Part shown: positions 18,319-25,900 of the stretch, in pieces | How the letters are laid out: every line of letters begins with the position of its first letter | How positions within the stretch are numbered: the stretch's first letter is position 1 | Source of the DNA: Vibrio fortis | GTDB taxonomy: Bacteria > Pseudomonadota > Gammaproteobacteria > Enterobacterales > Vibrionaceae | Length of the DNA stretch: 64,000 nt | Assembly (NCBI RefSeq): GCF_024347475.1 | Contig: NZ_AP025488.1 | Coordinates: 1,116,001-1,180,000 of the forward strand | Direction: 5' to 3' | Position numbers and translations under genes: made by a program | Notes under the pieces: generated by a model | The model's database searches: none | What the model was told of the DNA's origin: nothing | Seen by the model: the letters and a program-made list of their open reading frames with translations, nothing else

Positions 18319-18351
18319 TGTGAAATAGGTCACCCACAAATTGTGTATAAT
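18319..18351. promoter_or_regulatory. CRP-like site and -10 element between pat and the SPOR gene
   Basis: TGTGA-AATAGG-TCACC (18319-18334) matches nine of ten CRP half-site bases. A consensus -10 TATAAT lies at 18346-18351, reading towards the SPOR lipoprotein gene. The site lies about 107-122 bp upstream of the divergent pat start, so it could act on either gene. Confidence 0.5.
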
Positions 18352-18428
18352 ATCAAAGTTAACTTGATTCTATACCGAGCTATCGGCATGATTTATAGTA
18401 GTTATTTATTAAGGACGTTGAGCTTTCC

Positions 18429-18998
18429 ATGAAAAAAATTGCAATTGCGACTCTGCCACTTCTGCTGGCTGCATGTGTATCAGAAAACTACATTACGGAT
18501 GTGACTTCAGAGAGTTATCAAGAAGAGTACAAAACTGCGCAAGTTGAAGCTCCGGTTGTGTCAAAATCAGACCAAATGGGCTCAGGCGTCAGCGAAGAAA
18601 ATGTAACTGTGAACGTTGTTAAAACTGAACCTGTGAAACAGGAAGTAACTCAAACGACAACAGTAAAACCTGTTGCAACTGTGAAAGGTCCTTCGAAGAA
18701 GCAACAAATGAACCAGCGCTTTGGTTACACCGTTCAAGTTGTCGCTGTAGGCAGTCAAAGCAAAGTGGACTCTTTTGTAAATCAGCTTCCAACAACGTCT
18801 CAACCTGTTTGGGAAAACTACAAAGTAGTGAACGGTACTAAATGGTTCACGGTACTTTACGGTGATTACGCAACGAAAGCTGAAGCAAAACAAGCGATCT
18901 CAACTCTTCCGAAAACATTCCAGAACTTGAAGCCGTTTGTTAAGAGCATCGACGAGATCAAGAACTCAGCATACCCAACTTTGAATAAGCTGAACTAA
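18429..18998 (+). CDS. SPOR-domain lipoprotein
   Basis: A 189-residue envelope lipoprotein. The lipobox LAAC places the lipidated Cys at residue 16. Residues about 20-95 are a low-complexity, Val/Thr/Lys-rich linker. Residues about 100-175 form a SPOR domain (GYTVQVVAVGSQSKVDSFVNQL ... WFTVLYGDYATKAEAKQAI), a fold that binds denuded glycan strands at division sites. The residue after Cys is Val rather than Asp, so transfer to the outer membrane is expected. It resembles, but is shorter than, DamX and RlpA-type proteins. It has its own promoter-like element and terminator, so it is probably a single-gene unit. A role at the septum is inferred from the domain. Confidence 0.85.
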   Translation: MKKIAIATLPLLLAACVSENYITDVTSESYQEEYKTAQVEAPVVSKSDQMGSGVSEENVTVNVVKTEPVKQEVTQTTTVKPVATVKGPSKKQQMNQRFGYTVQVVAVGSQSKVDSFVNQLPTTSQPVWENYKVVNGTKWFTVLYGDYATKAEAKQAISTLPKTFQNLKPFVKSIDEIKNSAYPTLNKLN

Positions 18999-19005
18999 CC
19001 ATAGA

Positions 19006-19036
19006 AAGAGGGAGCCTAGGGCTCCTTCTTTTTCTC
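19006..19036 (+). terminator. Terminator after the SPOR lipoprotein gene
   Basis: A compact hairpin with GGAGCC (19011-19016) and GGCTCC (19020-19025) around a 3-nt loop is followed by a T-rich tract. Confidence 0.82.
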
Positions 19037-19171
19037 TTATCGTTGTATTCGAGCAATAGTTGAACGCTTAAGCCTGATATCAACACTTTCATCTTCTAAA
19101 TACTGAAACTCTCTCTCTATTTGTTTATCATTGAGTGAAATGAACCGAGTTCTCAAGGACCGAAAGAAATA

Positions 19172-20167
19172 ATGAACACCACAAATATTCTTCTTTTATG
19201 CGGCGGCGGCTCATCTGAGCATGAAGTATCGTTAGTATCAGCTGGCTATCTTTTCGAACAACTAAATCGAATTGAAGATTTCAATGTCGTACGTGTTGAG
19301 ATTAAAAGTGAAGGGTGGTGTCTTGATTCTGGTGAACTGGTCTACTTAGACATCAACAATCAAATACTGTTCGGTGAGAAAGATCAAACTAAAATCGATT
19401 TCATTGCTCCATGTATCCATGGTTTTCCAGGTGAAACTGGGGATATCCAGTCTTTGTTTGAAATGGCAAAGATTCCGTACTTAGGCTGTGGTTCAGAAGC
19501 AAGTAATAACAGCTTCAATAAAATCACATCTAAACTTTGGTACGACGCTCTAGGCATCGCAAACACACCATACCTTTTCCTATCGGACAATAACGAGCAA
19601 AGCCATACTGCTGCAAAAGAAGCATTCGAAAAGTGGGGCAAAGTATTTGTCAAAGCGGCAAGACAAGGCTCTTCAGTCGGTTGTTACCAAGTAACCGAAA
19701 GTGAGCAGCTAGAGGAAGCCGTCAACAAAGCATTCACTTTCTCTGATCAAGTGTTAGTAGAAAAAGCCGTTGTACCTCGTGAATTAGAAGTCGCTGCATA
19801 TGAGATGGACGGTGAACTTTACATCAGTAAACCTGGTGAAGTTATCGCGCCAAATGGGGCGTTTTATACGTATGAAGAGAAATATGGTGCAGATAGCCAT
19901 TCGACAACGGAAGTTGAAGCATCGAATCTGACTCAAGAACAACTCGATCAGATTGATAACGATGCACGTAAAGTGTTTACTCAGATGAAACTACGCCATC
20001 TCTCGCGCATTGATTTCTTCCTAACAGAAGATAATGAAATTTACCTAAACGAGGTGAATACCTTCCCGGGAATGACACCTATCTCTATGTTCCCTAAGAT
20101 GGTAGAACATAATGGCCACTCCTTCAGCTCATTCCTCGAAAACTGTGTTCGTACTAGCCTAAAATAG
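19172..20167 (+). CDS. ddl: D-alanine--D-alanine ligase
   Basis: An ATP-grasp ligase joining two D-alanines for the peptidoglycan stem peptide; 331 residues. The N-terminal domain has LLCGGGSSEHEVSLVSAG, the first Ddl signature. PCIHGFPGETGDIQSLFE corresponds to the conserved HGxxGEDG-type loop, here with the variant GETG. KAARQGSSVGCYQV is the ATP-binding segment, and YLNEVNTFPGMTPISMFP is the second signature. Vibrios usually carry another ddl in the division/cell-wall cluster, so this is probably the second copy. It could have altered substrate specificity, but nothing here proves that. Its 3' end meets a hairpin shared with the convergent recombinase gene. Confidence 0.93.
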   Translation: MNTTNILLLCGGGSSEHEVSLVSAGYLFEQLNRIEDFNVVRVEIKSEGWCLDSGELVYLDINNQILFGEKDQTKIDFIAPCIHGFPGETGDIQSLFEMAKIPYLGCGSEASNNSFNKITSKLWYDALGIANTPYLFLSDNNEQSHTAAKEAFEKWGKVFVKAARQGSSVGCYQVTESEQLEEAVNKAFTFSDQVLVEKAVVPRELEVAAYEMDGELYISKPGEVIAPNGAFYTYEEKYGADSHSTTEVEASNLTQEQLDQIDNDARKVFTQMKLRHLSRIDFFLTEDNEIYLNEVNTFPGMTPISMFPKMVEHNGHSFSSFLENCVRTSLK

Positions 20168-20178
20168 ACTTACGTTTT

Positions 20179-20205
20179 CCGTGGTAGTGCTCATGACTAC
20201 CACGG
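20179..20205. repeat. Perfect inverted repeat across the end of the recombinase gene
   Basis: CCGTGGTAGT (20179-20188), a 7-bp spacer, ACTACCACGG (20196-20205). The right arm contains the recombinase stop codon. There is no T-run on either side, so it is not a textbook terminator, although it may stop convergent transcription. Confidence 0.7.
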
Positions 20206-21162
20206 AATAATCTCCTTAAATATAATTTTCCCTTCTTCTGACTTTGCGAAATGGCCAAGATATTGAGCAGGCATGACTGGGCTCATCCATCGACCAAAAT
20301 CCTGTATTTCTCGTATGTTCATCCCTTGTTTTGCAAGTTCTTGTGTAGCCCCAACGCGAATAGAATTACCTGAAAAACTTAAGCTTCCTGATAATTCAAG
20401 TAAATCACTAGCACGCCTAACAATCCTATAAATAGAAGAGTCATCAAGAGGCTCACTGTGCACATGGCCATGACGATCAATAGAACGGAATAAAGGTTGT
20501 TCTTCAAAAGAGCCACTCATCTCAATCCAACGTTGAACATATTTAGTCGCAATGTCAGATAGTTGATAAGTTGAATCAGACAAGACAACGCAAGCAGAGC
20601 CTTCATTGATTGAAATTTGATTGGACTTTAATCCCTTTAGCTCTGAGCGTTTAAGCGCGCATTCAAACATGACATTGTAGATTGCAATATCACGAGCATC
20701 TTTAAATGATGCATTGGGTCTATCGAGTATTTTGTTGAGTTGAGTTAAATGATGGTAAGTCATCGCGTTGGTTTGTTTAGCATCACCCGATTTTGAGATC
20801 TGCAATTGAACCAAGGTCAACCGAATCTGTTTGTGTTTAATTGGGTTAGGGAAGCCCAATATTGTATGTAGAAGTGACAACGTTGCAGTGTAACGTTTGA
20901 GTGAGGCAAATTTTCTGTCCTGCGCCTCGATCTCCAAAAAACGACGAATAGCGGTGACTGACGCTGGCAACGTATTTATATGATGTTTGAGACAAAACGC
21001 TAAGTAACGGTTCCAATCTGAAAATATACCTAGCAGAGAGTTTCTAGAATATTGATTGTCGGTCAACTCATCTATAACATCTAGTGAAACCTCGTTATTT
21101 AGCTTATCAACAAAGAAATTAACTTGTGAAGGGTCGGTCAAAACCGGAACTTTTTTTCTCAA
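20197..21162 (-). CDS. Lone tyrosine recombinase/integrase-like protein
   Basis: A site-specific recombinase family protein of 321 residues. Residues about 40-130 form the SAM-like core-binding domain and about 145-315 the catalytic domain. The first catalytic Arg is in ALKRSELKGL. The second box reads FSGNSIRVGATQELAKQG: the Arg is present, but the usual His of H-x-x-R is Asn. FGRWMSPVMPAQYLGHF carries a Trp in the second His/Trp position and the nucleophile Tyr. The start is TTG; no ATG is available nearby. It is not next to a tRNA gene, phage genes or an obvious att repeat. Function unknown: a domesticated XerC/D-like enzyme or a transposon-type recombinase are both possible. Confidence 0.8.
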   Translation of the reverse strand: MRKKVPVLTDPSQVNFFVDKLNNEVSLDVIDELTDNQYSRNSLLGIFSDWNRYLAFCLKHHINTLPASVTAIRRFLEIEAQDRKFASLKRYTATLSLLHTILGFPNPIKHKQIRLTLVQLQISKSGDAKQTNAMTYHHLTQLNKILDRPNASFKDARDIAIYNVMFECALKRSELKGLKSNQISINEGSACVVLSDSTYQLSDIATKYVQRWIEMSGSFEEQPLFRSIDRHGHVHSEPLDDSSIYRIVRRASDLLELSGSLSFSGNSIRVGATQELAKQGMNIREIQDFGRWMSPVMPAQYLGHFAKSEEGKIIFKEIIPW

Positions 21163-21170
21163 ATTACCGT

Positions 21171-21235
21171 ACCTGATCAGGTGTTTTTATCATATTATGC
21201 TTGATATCATTAATAGTACACTTATGATTAGTGTA
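21171..21235. promoter_or_regulatory. Two palindromes between the recombinase and DUF3319 genes
   Basis: ACCTGATCAGGT (21171-21182) is a perfect 12-bp palindrome, 9 bp upstream of the recombinase start. TACACT-N7-AGTGTA (21217-21235) is a perfect interrupted palindrome about 28 bp upstream of the DUF3319 start. Both have the size and position of operators in a 100-bp divergent promoter region. No regulator is assigned. Confidence 0.45.
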
Positions 21236-21262
21236 GTGAAAACAGAAAGATGATTCATAGAT

Positions 21263-21637
21263 ATGGCTAATTCGATTTATCGAGGAGTTCATCTGCAATC
21301 AACAGATGCGACGAATACTATTTGGCGTGCAAAATTAAAAAACCACGCAATTCAAGGTAACTTGACCGCTTTGAAGAAGAGCATCGATTGGTGGATTGAC
21401 ACTGCATCTATCATTGATCCAAAAGAGTTCACTTCATTAAACAAACCTCGTGCAGGTTCTGGTGGCCTAGCAGAAAACTTTAATGGCTATCAAATCAAGA
21501 ACGATACCGGCGAACCTAATGCCTGGTACTGTATGTTTAACGGTCGCCTTATTAAAGGGTCAAAAACCGCAATACAGCGCCACATCGAAGCTTATTTGGT
21601 GGCAAAGCAAAAAGCCCAGCAACAACAAAAGAAGTAA
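21263..21637 (+). CDS. DUF3319 family protein
   Basis: A 124-residue basic cytoplasmic protein that I recognise as the Vibrio-type DUF3319 family, of unknown function. It contains two similar halves, each with an aromatic Y-R/Y-Q-I strand followed by W-hydrophobic and a helix (IYRGVHLQSTDATNTIWRAKL and YQIKNDTGEPNAWYCMFNGR), and each half ends with a K-S-I/A-I-x-x-helix segment. The tail is Gln/Lys-rich. The stop is 6 bp before the start of the SUI1-family gene, so they are very likely co-transcribed. The repeated-half layout resembles small nucleic-acid-associated proteins; that is a guess. Confidence 0.75.
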   Translation: MANSIYRGVHLQSTDATNTIWRAKLKNHAIQGNLTALKKSIDWWIDTASIIDPKEFTSLNKPRAGSGGLAENFNGYQIKNDTGEPNAWYCMFNGRLIKGSKTAIQRHIEAYLVAKQKAQQQQKK

Positions 21638-21643
21638 ATAACT

Positions 21644-21955
21644 ATGAGCTTAGTGTATTCCACAGAAACGGGTCGTATTAAACCTGAGGAAGAAAAAGTC
21701 GAGCGTCCTAAAGGCGACGGCATCGTTCGAATTCAACGAGAAACTAAAGGTCGTAAAGGCAAAGGCGTTTCTGTTGTAACGGGTTTAGACCTAGATGACG
21801 CGCCACTGAAGTTAATGGCGGCGGAACTTAAAAAAGTTTGCGGTTGTGGCGGCTCTGTAAAAGACGGCAACATCGAAATTCAAGGTGATGCTCGCGATAA
21901 AATCAAAGCGCATCTTGAAAAGAAAGGTCTTAAAGTTAAATTAGCCGGTGGTTAA
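21644..21955 (+). CDS. yciH: SUI1/eIF1-like protein YciH
   Basis: A bacterial homologue of eukaryotic initiation factor eIF1, 103 residues. Residues about 25-100 form the SUI1 fold: VRIQRETKGRKGKGVSVVTGL, then LAAELKKVCGCGGSVKDG-type sequence (here AAELKKVCGCGGSVKDGNI), then IQGDARDKIKAHLEKKG. In E. coli YciH acts on initiation-complex fidelity and on translation under stress. It lies directly downstream of the DUF3319 gene. No terminator is evident before the IS remnant, about 220 bp later. Confidence 0.93.
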   Translation: MSLVYSTETGRIKPEEEKVERPKGDGIVRIQRETKGRKGKGVSVVTGLDLDDAPLKLMAAELKKVCGCGGSVKDGNIEIQGDARDKIKAHLEKKGLKVKLAGG

Positions 21956-22170
21956 TCTTGCTAATATTAAAGTTAAGAATCGAAGATTATTATCATTAGA
22001 TATTAGCTATTTTATGGTAAATAAGCACTTTGGTTAAATAACATCAATATCACGCAGTAAGACCAAGATTGAAGTAAGGCAGGGTATCTAGGTAGAGCTC
22101 TGCCTTATTCATAACACCAATCATTTAACATAATATACATAATGCGCAGTCAAGATGTAAGAGCAATATA

Positions 22171-22790
22171 GCAATGTCCGGTTTGAGCAACTTTAAAATG
22201 TCCTTCTAAGCTTAAAACATTGTTTGGCTTTGAGGACTAAATTGATGTTAATTACTATGAGTGATCACGAGATAAATCGATTCAAAGTTCTAACGGATGT
22301 TCAAGAAAAACGCTTACGACAAGTTGACGCTGCGGACATTTTAAATGTCTCAACTCGACATGTCAGACGACTGCTGAGCCAGTTAGCAACTTATGGTGCG
22401 CAAAGCTTGGTACATGCAGCCCGCGGTCGCCCAAGCAACCGACGCTATGATGATAACTTTCGAGCTGAAGTATTAAGGATTGTACGTGAACACTATTTCG
22501 ATTTTTTACCCACGTTTGCGCTAGTAAATCTCTGTGAGCACCATAATCTGATTGCTTCAAAAGAAACTTTTCGCCAATGGATGATCGCTGATGGGATTTG
22601 GGTCCCATACTTGAAGCGAAAGCCTAGAATCTACCAGTCTCTCTATTGCCTTAAGCTCGTTCAAATTGATGGCTCACACCATGATTGGTTTGAAGGCCGT
22701 AGCGATAAGTGTTGCCTTCTGGTCTTCATCAATCATGCAACTGGCCAGTTGATGAACCTGCGATTCAGTGAGTCCGAATCCCATTTGTAA
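22171..22790 (+). mobile_element. Left-end remnant of an ISNCY-type insertion sequence
   Basis: The segment holds the 5' part of a transposase gene and an AT-rich leader in which ATGTCC occurs twice (22174-22179 and 22198-22203), as near the ends of related elements I remember. The left boundary is a guess. The right part of the element, including two of the three expected DDE acidic residues, is missing, so this copy cannot move by itself. Confidence 0.65.
22245..22790 (+). pseudogene. Truncated ISNCY-family transposase
   Basis: The frame starts MLITMSDHEINRF, with GAGGAC upstream, which is how full-length ISNCY transposases begin. A helix-turn-helix region (residues about 20-65) and the conserved stretch ETFRQWMIADGIWVPYLKRK follow. 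Then LVQIDGSHHDWFEGRSDKCC carries the first catalytic Asp. The frame ends soon after FSESES, at about residue 181, whereas family members run to roughly 450 residues with two more acidic residues. Compared with the pattern I remember, four or so residues also seem to be missing just before LVQIDG. It is almost certainly non-functional. Confidence 0.75.
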
Positions 22791-23606
22791 TGAGTGTTTA
22801 TCGGACTTCTCACAAGCATTCGCTCTGGTGAAACTGACTCAATTAGATAATGCAAACGACTCCGCCAACTATCATTAAGTTACGTTGTAATGAAATGTAT
22901 CATCCCATGCATTGACCTGTTGTATTTGTTTTTTGCAAAATCGTTCTAGTAAGGCTTATAACGTTTAGTCTAGCTCTGAATAAATGCTTTGAATTTGAGA
23001 CTTTCATTACGCTGTAACTTATTTTGTATTAGTCATCTTTCGATGAAGTTGTAAGAAGCTCAACCGTTTACTTGAAAGATAATTCGCTACACTGTCACAG
23101 AACAATAGAACGACAACTGAGAGTGGCTCTTTCCGAGTCGATAGATACGTTCGATATAACGAATCCTAAAGCTGATTCCCAAACTCAATGTACATACATA
23201 CTGAGTTTAGAAGGTTCCTGCCATTCACCTAATTAACGCTTCTATACAACAACACGATCTAATTAATCTCCACCTTTTGCCTCTGGCTTAAGGAGTAGGA
23301 ACTGGAACCTATTTGAAAACAGCTTATTAAAAGCAATGAGTTAAACACAATAATCTTACTAAAATTCAATAACTTGAAATTACTGTCAATATTCATGACA
23401 CTAGATTTTATGCAAACACCTCTTGTGATTGCCATTACGTAATTTTATTACACGCAATGCCGCGTTGATTTTTAGCTAGCAGAGTATGCTTAACTAAAAT
23501 GTTGATTAAAGAGGCTTTTATCTAGTCGAGTGCGGATTGACGGCGATATGTGGAGGTTAATGCGTTCGCTAGGTAGAAAGGATTTTTTAGTTATAGTGCG
23601 TTAGTG
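22791..23606. other. Gene-free tract of about 0.8 kb beside the IS remnant
   Basis: No frame of useful length with a ribosome site, no RNA gene and no recognisable repeat family is visible. One imperfect hairpin (AAACTCA at 23181, TGAGTTT at 23202) and a 14-codon frame at 23560-23604 are the only structures noticed. This is probably the scar left by loss of the rest of the IS and of genes next to it. Confidence 0.5.
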
Positions 23607-23633
23607 TGATAAAAAAGAAGGGCTGATGCCCTA
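23607..23633 (-). terminator. Terminator of yoaH
   Basis: On the minus strand a short hairpin (AGGGC-TGAT-GCCCT type, 23619-23632) overlaps the yoaH stop codon and is followed by TTCTTTTTT. Confidence 0.65.
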
Positions 23634-23780
23634 CTCTTTAGTTTCTGATTCTTCACGGATTTGTTGAGCCACGATCTTGATGGCTTCTGCTGTGCTGACA
23701 CCTTGAGTCATTAATTCTTGAATTCTCTCTACAGCTGCTTGCTGTTCTTCATGTGTCAGTGTTGGCAAATCGTTTAGCAT
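23631..23780 (-). CDS. yoaH: YoaH family (UPF0181) small protein
   Basis: A 49-residue acidic protein, [20 protein letters not shown] at the N-terminus followed by [20 protein letters not shown]. It closely follows the E. coli YoaH pattern ([34 protein letters not shown]). AGGAGC lies 6-7 nt before the ATG. Function is unknown in any organism. It lies 42 bp after the TraF-like gene on the same strand and is followed by the terminator, so it is probably the last gene of the vxr transcription unit. It is short enough to be missed by length cut-offs. Confidence 0.88.
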   Translation of the reverse strand: MLNDLPTLTHEEQQAAVERIQELMTQGVSTAEAIKIVAQQIREESETKE

Positions 23781-23822
23781 GTTCAGCTCCTTTTACTTAG
23801 GAGCTGAACTATATAGAGACTA

Positions 23823-24959
23823 TTAGTAACTAGCAAGGAAATTGATTGAAGCGCCCATCGCGTTTTCGTTAGTGTAGTTTGCACTAATATCGAGTTGGAA
23901 TAGGTTTAGAGGAGATAGTCCAACACCGGCTGTAATCGTCCCTTCTGAATCAGAGTAAGCAAGGTTCTTATAGTACCCTCCTCTCAGTTTCAGTTGACGT
24001 AAGATATCTACTTCAGTACCAACGCGAATCATCTGCTCGTTGTCATCAAAACTCGTGAACTTTTCAGCCTCGTTAATATCGTAGTCAACGCTAAGCGTAA
24101 AGTAGTCTGCAACAATACCAGCACCTACAGTATAAACTGGCTCAAGTTTGTACGAGTACTTGCCACCAATATAGTGGCCTGAACCTGCAACAGACTCTCT
24201 TGTTGTGTCTTTAGTTTCAATGTCACGAGCTAACAAGTTTGTCGCAGAAAATCCAACTCTAAACGGGCCAAAAAACCACAATGCGCCCGCGTCGATATTA
24301 AACTCTGTATTTCCATCATCATTCTCACGCACATCTGATAGATCGTAGTCACTAATCGTCGCTACATAATTATAAGTGTAGATACGTTGGATTTTTGGAG
24401 TTACACCAAATGACAGGTGTTGTCCCATAAATGTTTGGTACTTTGCTAAAGATATACCGATTTCCGTAACACCTACCGATACGGCTTCAACAGCTGAGCG
24501 TTGAAGGTTGTCGCTATCACTCCCGCTCGTATATACATCAGGAGTAACATAACTTTCTGTGTACGCCTTAGCAAACGCGTTTGCAGCAACAAATTGGTTT
24601 GGAATTGCAAATGCGACGACACCGCCTAAATCAAAATTGGCTTGATTTCCATCGAGTTTATTTAGAGCCGTTGTAATATCTGAACCTGACGCATCTAACA
24701 CAGCATCAATGTTCGATTTCATATCATCTGGGTCATTGTAGCTACCACCAAAACTAGGTGTGATCATACCTAAGTCGTCGTTACGACGATAAATAGCAAC
24801 TAAAGCGGGGTTATAAAATGGAGCTGTTAAGAAGTTAGCTGATACAACACCAACACCACCCATAGCGTCTCCGCGCGCTTCGATGGCATAGTTTGCTGCT
24901 GTAGCAGGAAGGCTAGCTAAGGCTATTGACGTTGCGAGTAGTTTTATCGTTTTGTTCAT
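23823..24959 (-). CDS. TraF-like (F-plasmid TraF_2 family) outer-membrane protein
   Basis: 378 residues with a signal peptide ending TAA (about residue 22). The rest is amphipathic beta strands of an outer-membrane barrel with repeated glycine-aromatic turns, ending in an aromatic residue (NFLASY). The N-terminal ARGDAMGGVGVVSANFLTAPFYNPAL motif resembles the FadL-like/TraF_2 family. Vibrio members are often named conjugal transfer protein TraF, but no conjugation gene is nearby, so that name is misleading. It lies 51 bp after vxrC and probably belongs to the same operon, in the place where V. cholerae has vxrD and vxrE. A role in the envelope response is inferred from position. Confidence 0.75.
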   Translation of the reverse strand: MNKTIKLLATSIALASLPATAANYAIEARGDAMGGVGVVSANFLTAPFYNPALVAIYRRNDDLGMITPSFGGSYNDPDDMKSNIDAVLDASGSDITTALNKLDGNQANFDLGGVVAFAIPNQFVAANAFAKAYTESYVTPDVYTSGSDSDNLQRSAVEAVSVGVTEIGISLAKYQTFMGQHLSFGVTPKIQRIYTYNYVATISDYDLSDVRENDDGNTEFNIDAGALWFFGPFRVGFSATNLLARDIETKDTTRESVAGSGHYIGGKYSYKLEPVYTVGAGIVADYFTLSVDYDINEAEKFTSFDDNEQMIRVGTEVDILRQLKLRGGYYKNLAYSDSEGTITAGVGLSPLNLFQLDISANYTNENAMGASINFLASY

Positions 24960-25010
24960 GCTGATAGTTCTTTGTTAAGTCCTTTACATTGTTATCGGCA
25001 TGATTGTAAT

Positions 25011-25898
25011 TTACTTTAACTCCTCCTCGCTAGAAATATCATACGTTTTACTTATCGTTTGTGTCTGTTCGATGGTTATATCACCTTGCCAACGCGCGTG
25101 AGCCATAGAAACGGCAAGAACATAGCGATCACTTGGAATGTCTTCGCCTTTGAGTTGCATTGGGTAGTCAGACTCGTAGCTCTTACCCCAAACGCGTTCG
25201 TATTTCTCGTTCACATAGTCGTAAAGTCCAACTTCCAAACGCGGTAATGGGCAATACGGGTTTAACAGCTCTTTTTTATCGATACGCCAAGAATCTTTCG
25301 AAGCCCAACGAACTTGCTGTTTGAGTTTCACTTCACCAAAGATCACCCAAGTGCTCCAAGTCGCACCGTCTTCCACTTTTACGCTTAAACGATACAAACC
25401 AGATTGAAGCGGAGAGGATAAGTTGTAACGTTTGTTATAGAGAAAAGCGTCACTATTCTCGACTTTCTTGGTACTCTTGGTCATTTGACTGTCGGAAGAT
25501 AGCGCTTTATCTACCCACTTATCGAGCGATATATTTTGAATATTCTCACTCGACTCTAAGTCAATAACCAAACGGAACGTATCTCGACCCGGGCTTTGAA
25601 TCATGTGTCGCTTAATCACGACAGAACTGATCCAATCAGGTAAGGTATTTTTGGTTAGGGTTTTACCACAGTCTTTATTTAACGCCTGATTGAATAGTTC
25701 GTTAAGGTGCTGCTCTCGCACCTTAGACGTATTGCTTTGCCACACTTCCACTAACGAATCAAACATCGACGCTAGGTCATCATTTAAGATATGTTTGTGT
25801 ACCTGTGTTAATGCATTACTACCCGTAAACCACTCACTTGCCGAGCTTGGTAAACTGGTCATTGCCATCAATAACAGTGGAAGTGCTTTTCGTTTCAT
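25011..25898 (-). CDS. vxrC: VxrC-like periplasmic protein (DUF2861)
   Basis: 295 residues with a signal peptide ending SSAS (about residue 21) and a soluble, mainly beta C-terminal part. I recognise it as the DUF2861 protein encoded behind the VxrAB two-component genes in vibrios. No catalytic motif is visible. Two cysteines, in LNKDCGKTL and LLNPYCPLP, could form a disulfide in the periplasm. The start is 2 bp after the vxrB stop. In V. cholerae the vxr genes affect cell-wall damage tolerance, type VI secretion and biofilm; the function of this member is not known in detail. Confidence 0.82.
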   Translation of the reverse strand: MKRKALPLLLMAMTSLPSSASEWFTGSNALTQVHKHILNDDLASMFDSLVEVWQSNTSKVREQHLNELFNQALNKDCGKTLTKNTLPDWISSVVIKRHMIQSPGRDTFRLVIDLESSENIQNISLDKWVDKALSSDSQMTKSTKKVENSDAFLYNKRYNLSSPLQSGLYRLSVKVEDGATWSTWVIFGEVKLKQQVRWASKDSWRIDKKELLNPYCPLPRLEVGLYDYVNEKYERVWGKSYESDYPMQLKGEDIPSDRYVLAVSMAHARWQGDITIEQTQTISKTYDISSEEELK

Positions 25899-25900
25899 TA

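Noticed and set aside
21171-21182. lux-type quorum-sensing box (ACCTGATCAGGT)
   Set aside because: The ends match ACCTG/CAGGT, but a lux box is 20 bp long; this palindrome is only 12 bp.
21975-22000. Fur-like sequence after yciH (GATTATTATCATTAG)
   Set aside because: Too many mismatches to the 19-bp consensus, and it lies downstream of the nearest gene, facing only an IS remnant.
23560-23604. 14-codon frame with GGAGG upstream
   Set aside because: It has no promoter or composition clue, lies in decayed sequence next to the IS remnant, and such short frames occur by chance.
22791-23606. Integron attC sites or a CRISPR array in the gene-free tract
   Set aside because: No GTTRRRY-type core sites or regular spaced repeats were found.
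23823-24959. Conjugation function for the TraF-like gene
   Set aside because: No other transfer gene, relaxase or plasmid feature is present; the name only reflects the Pfam title.
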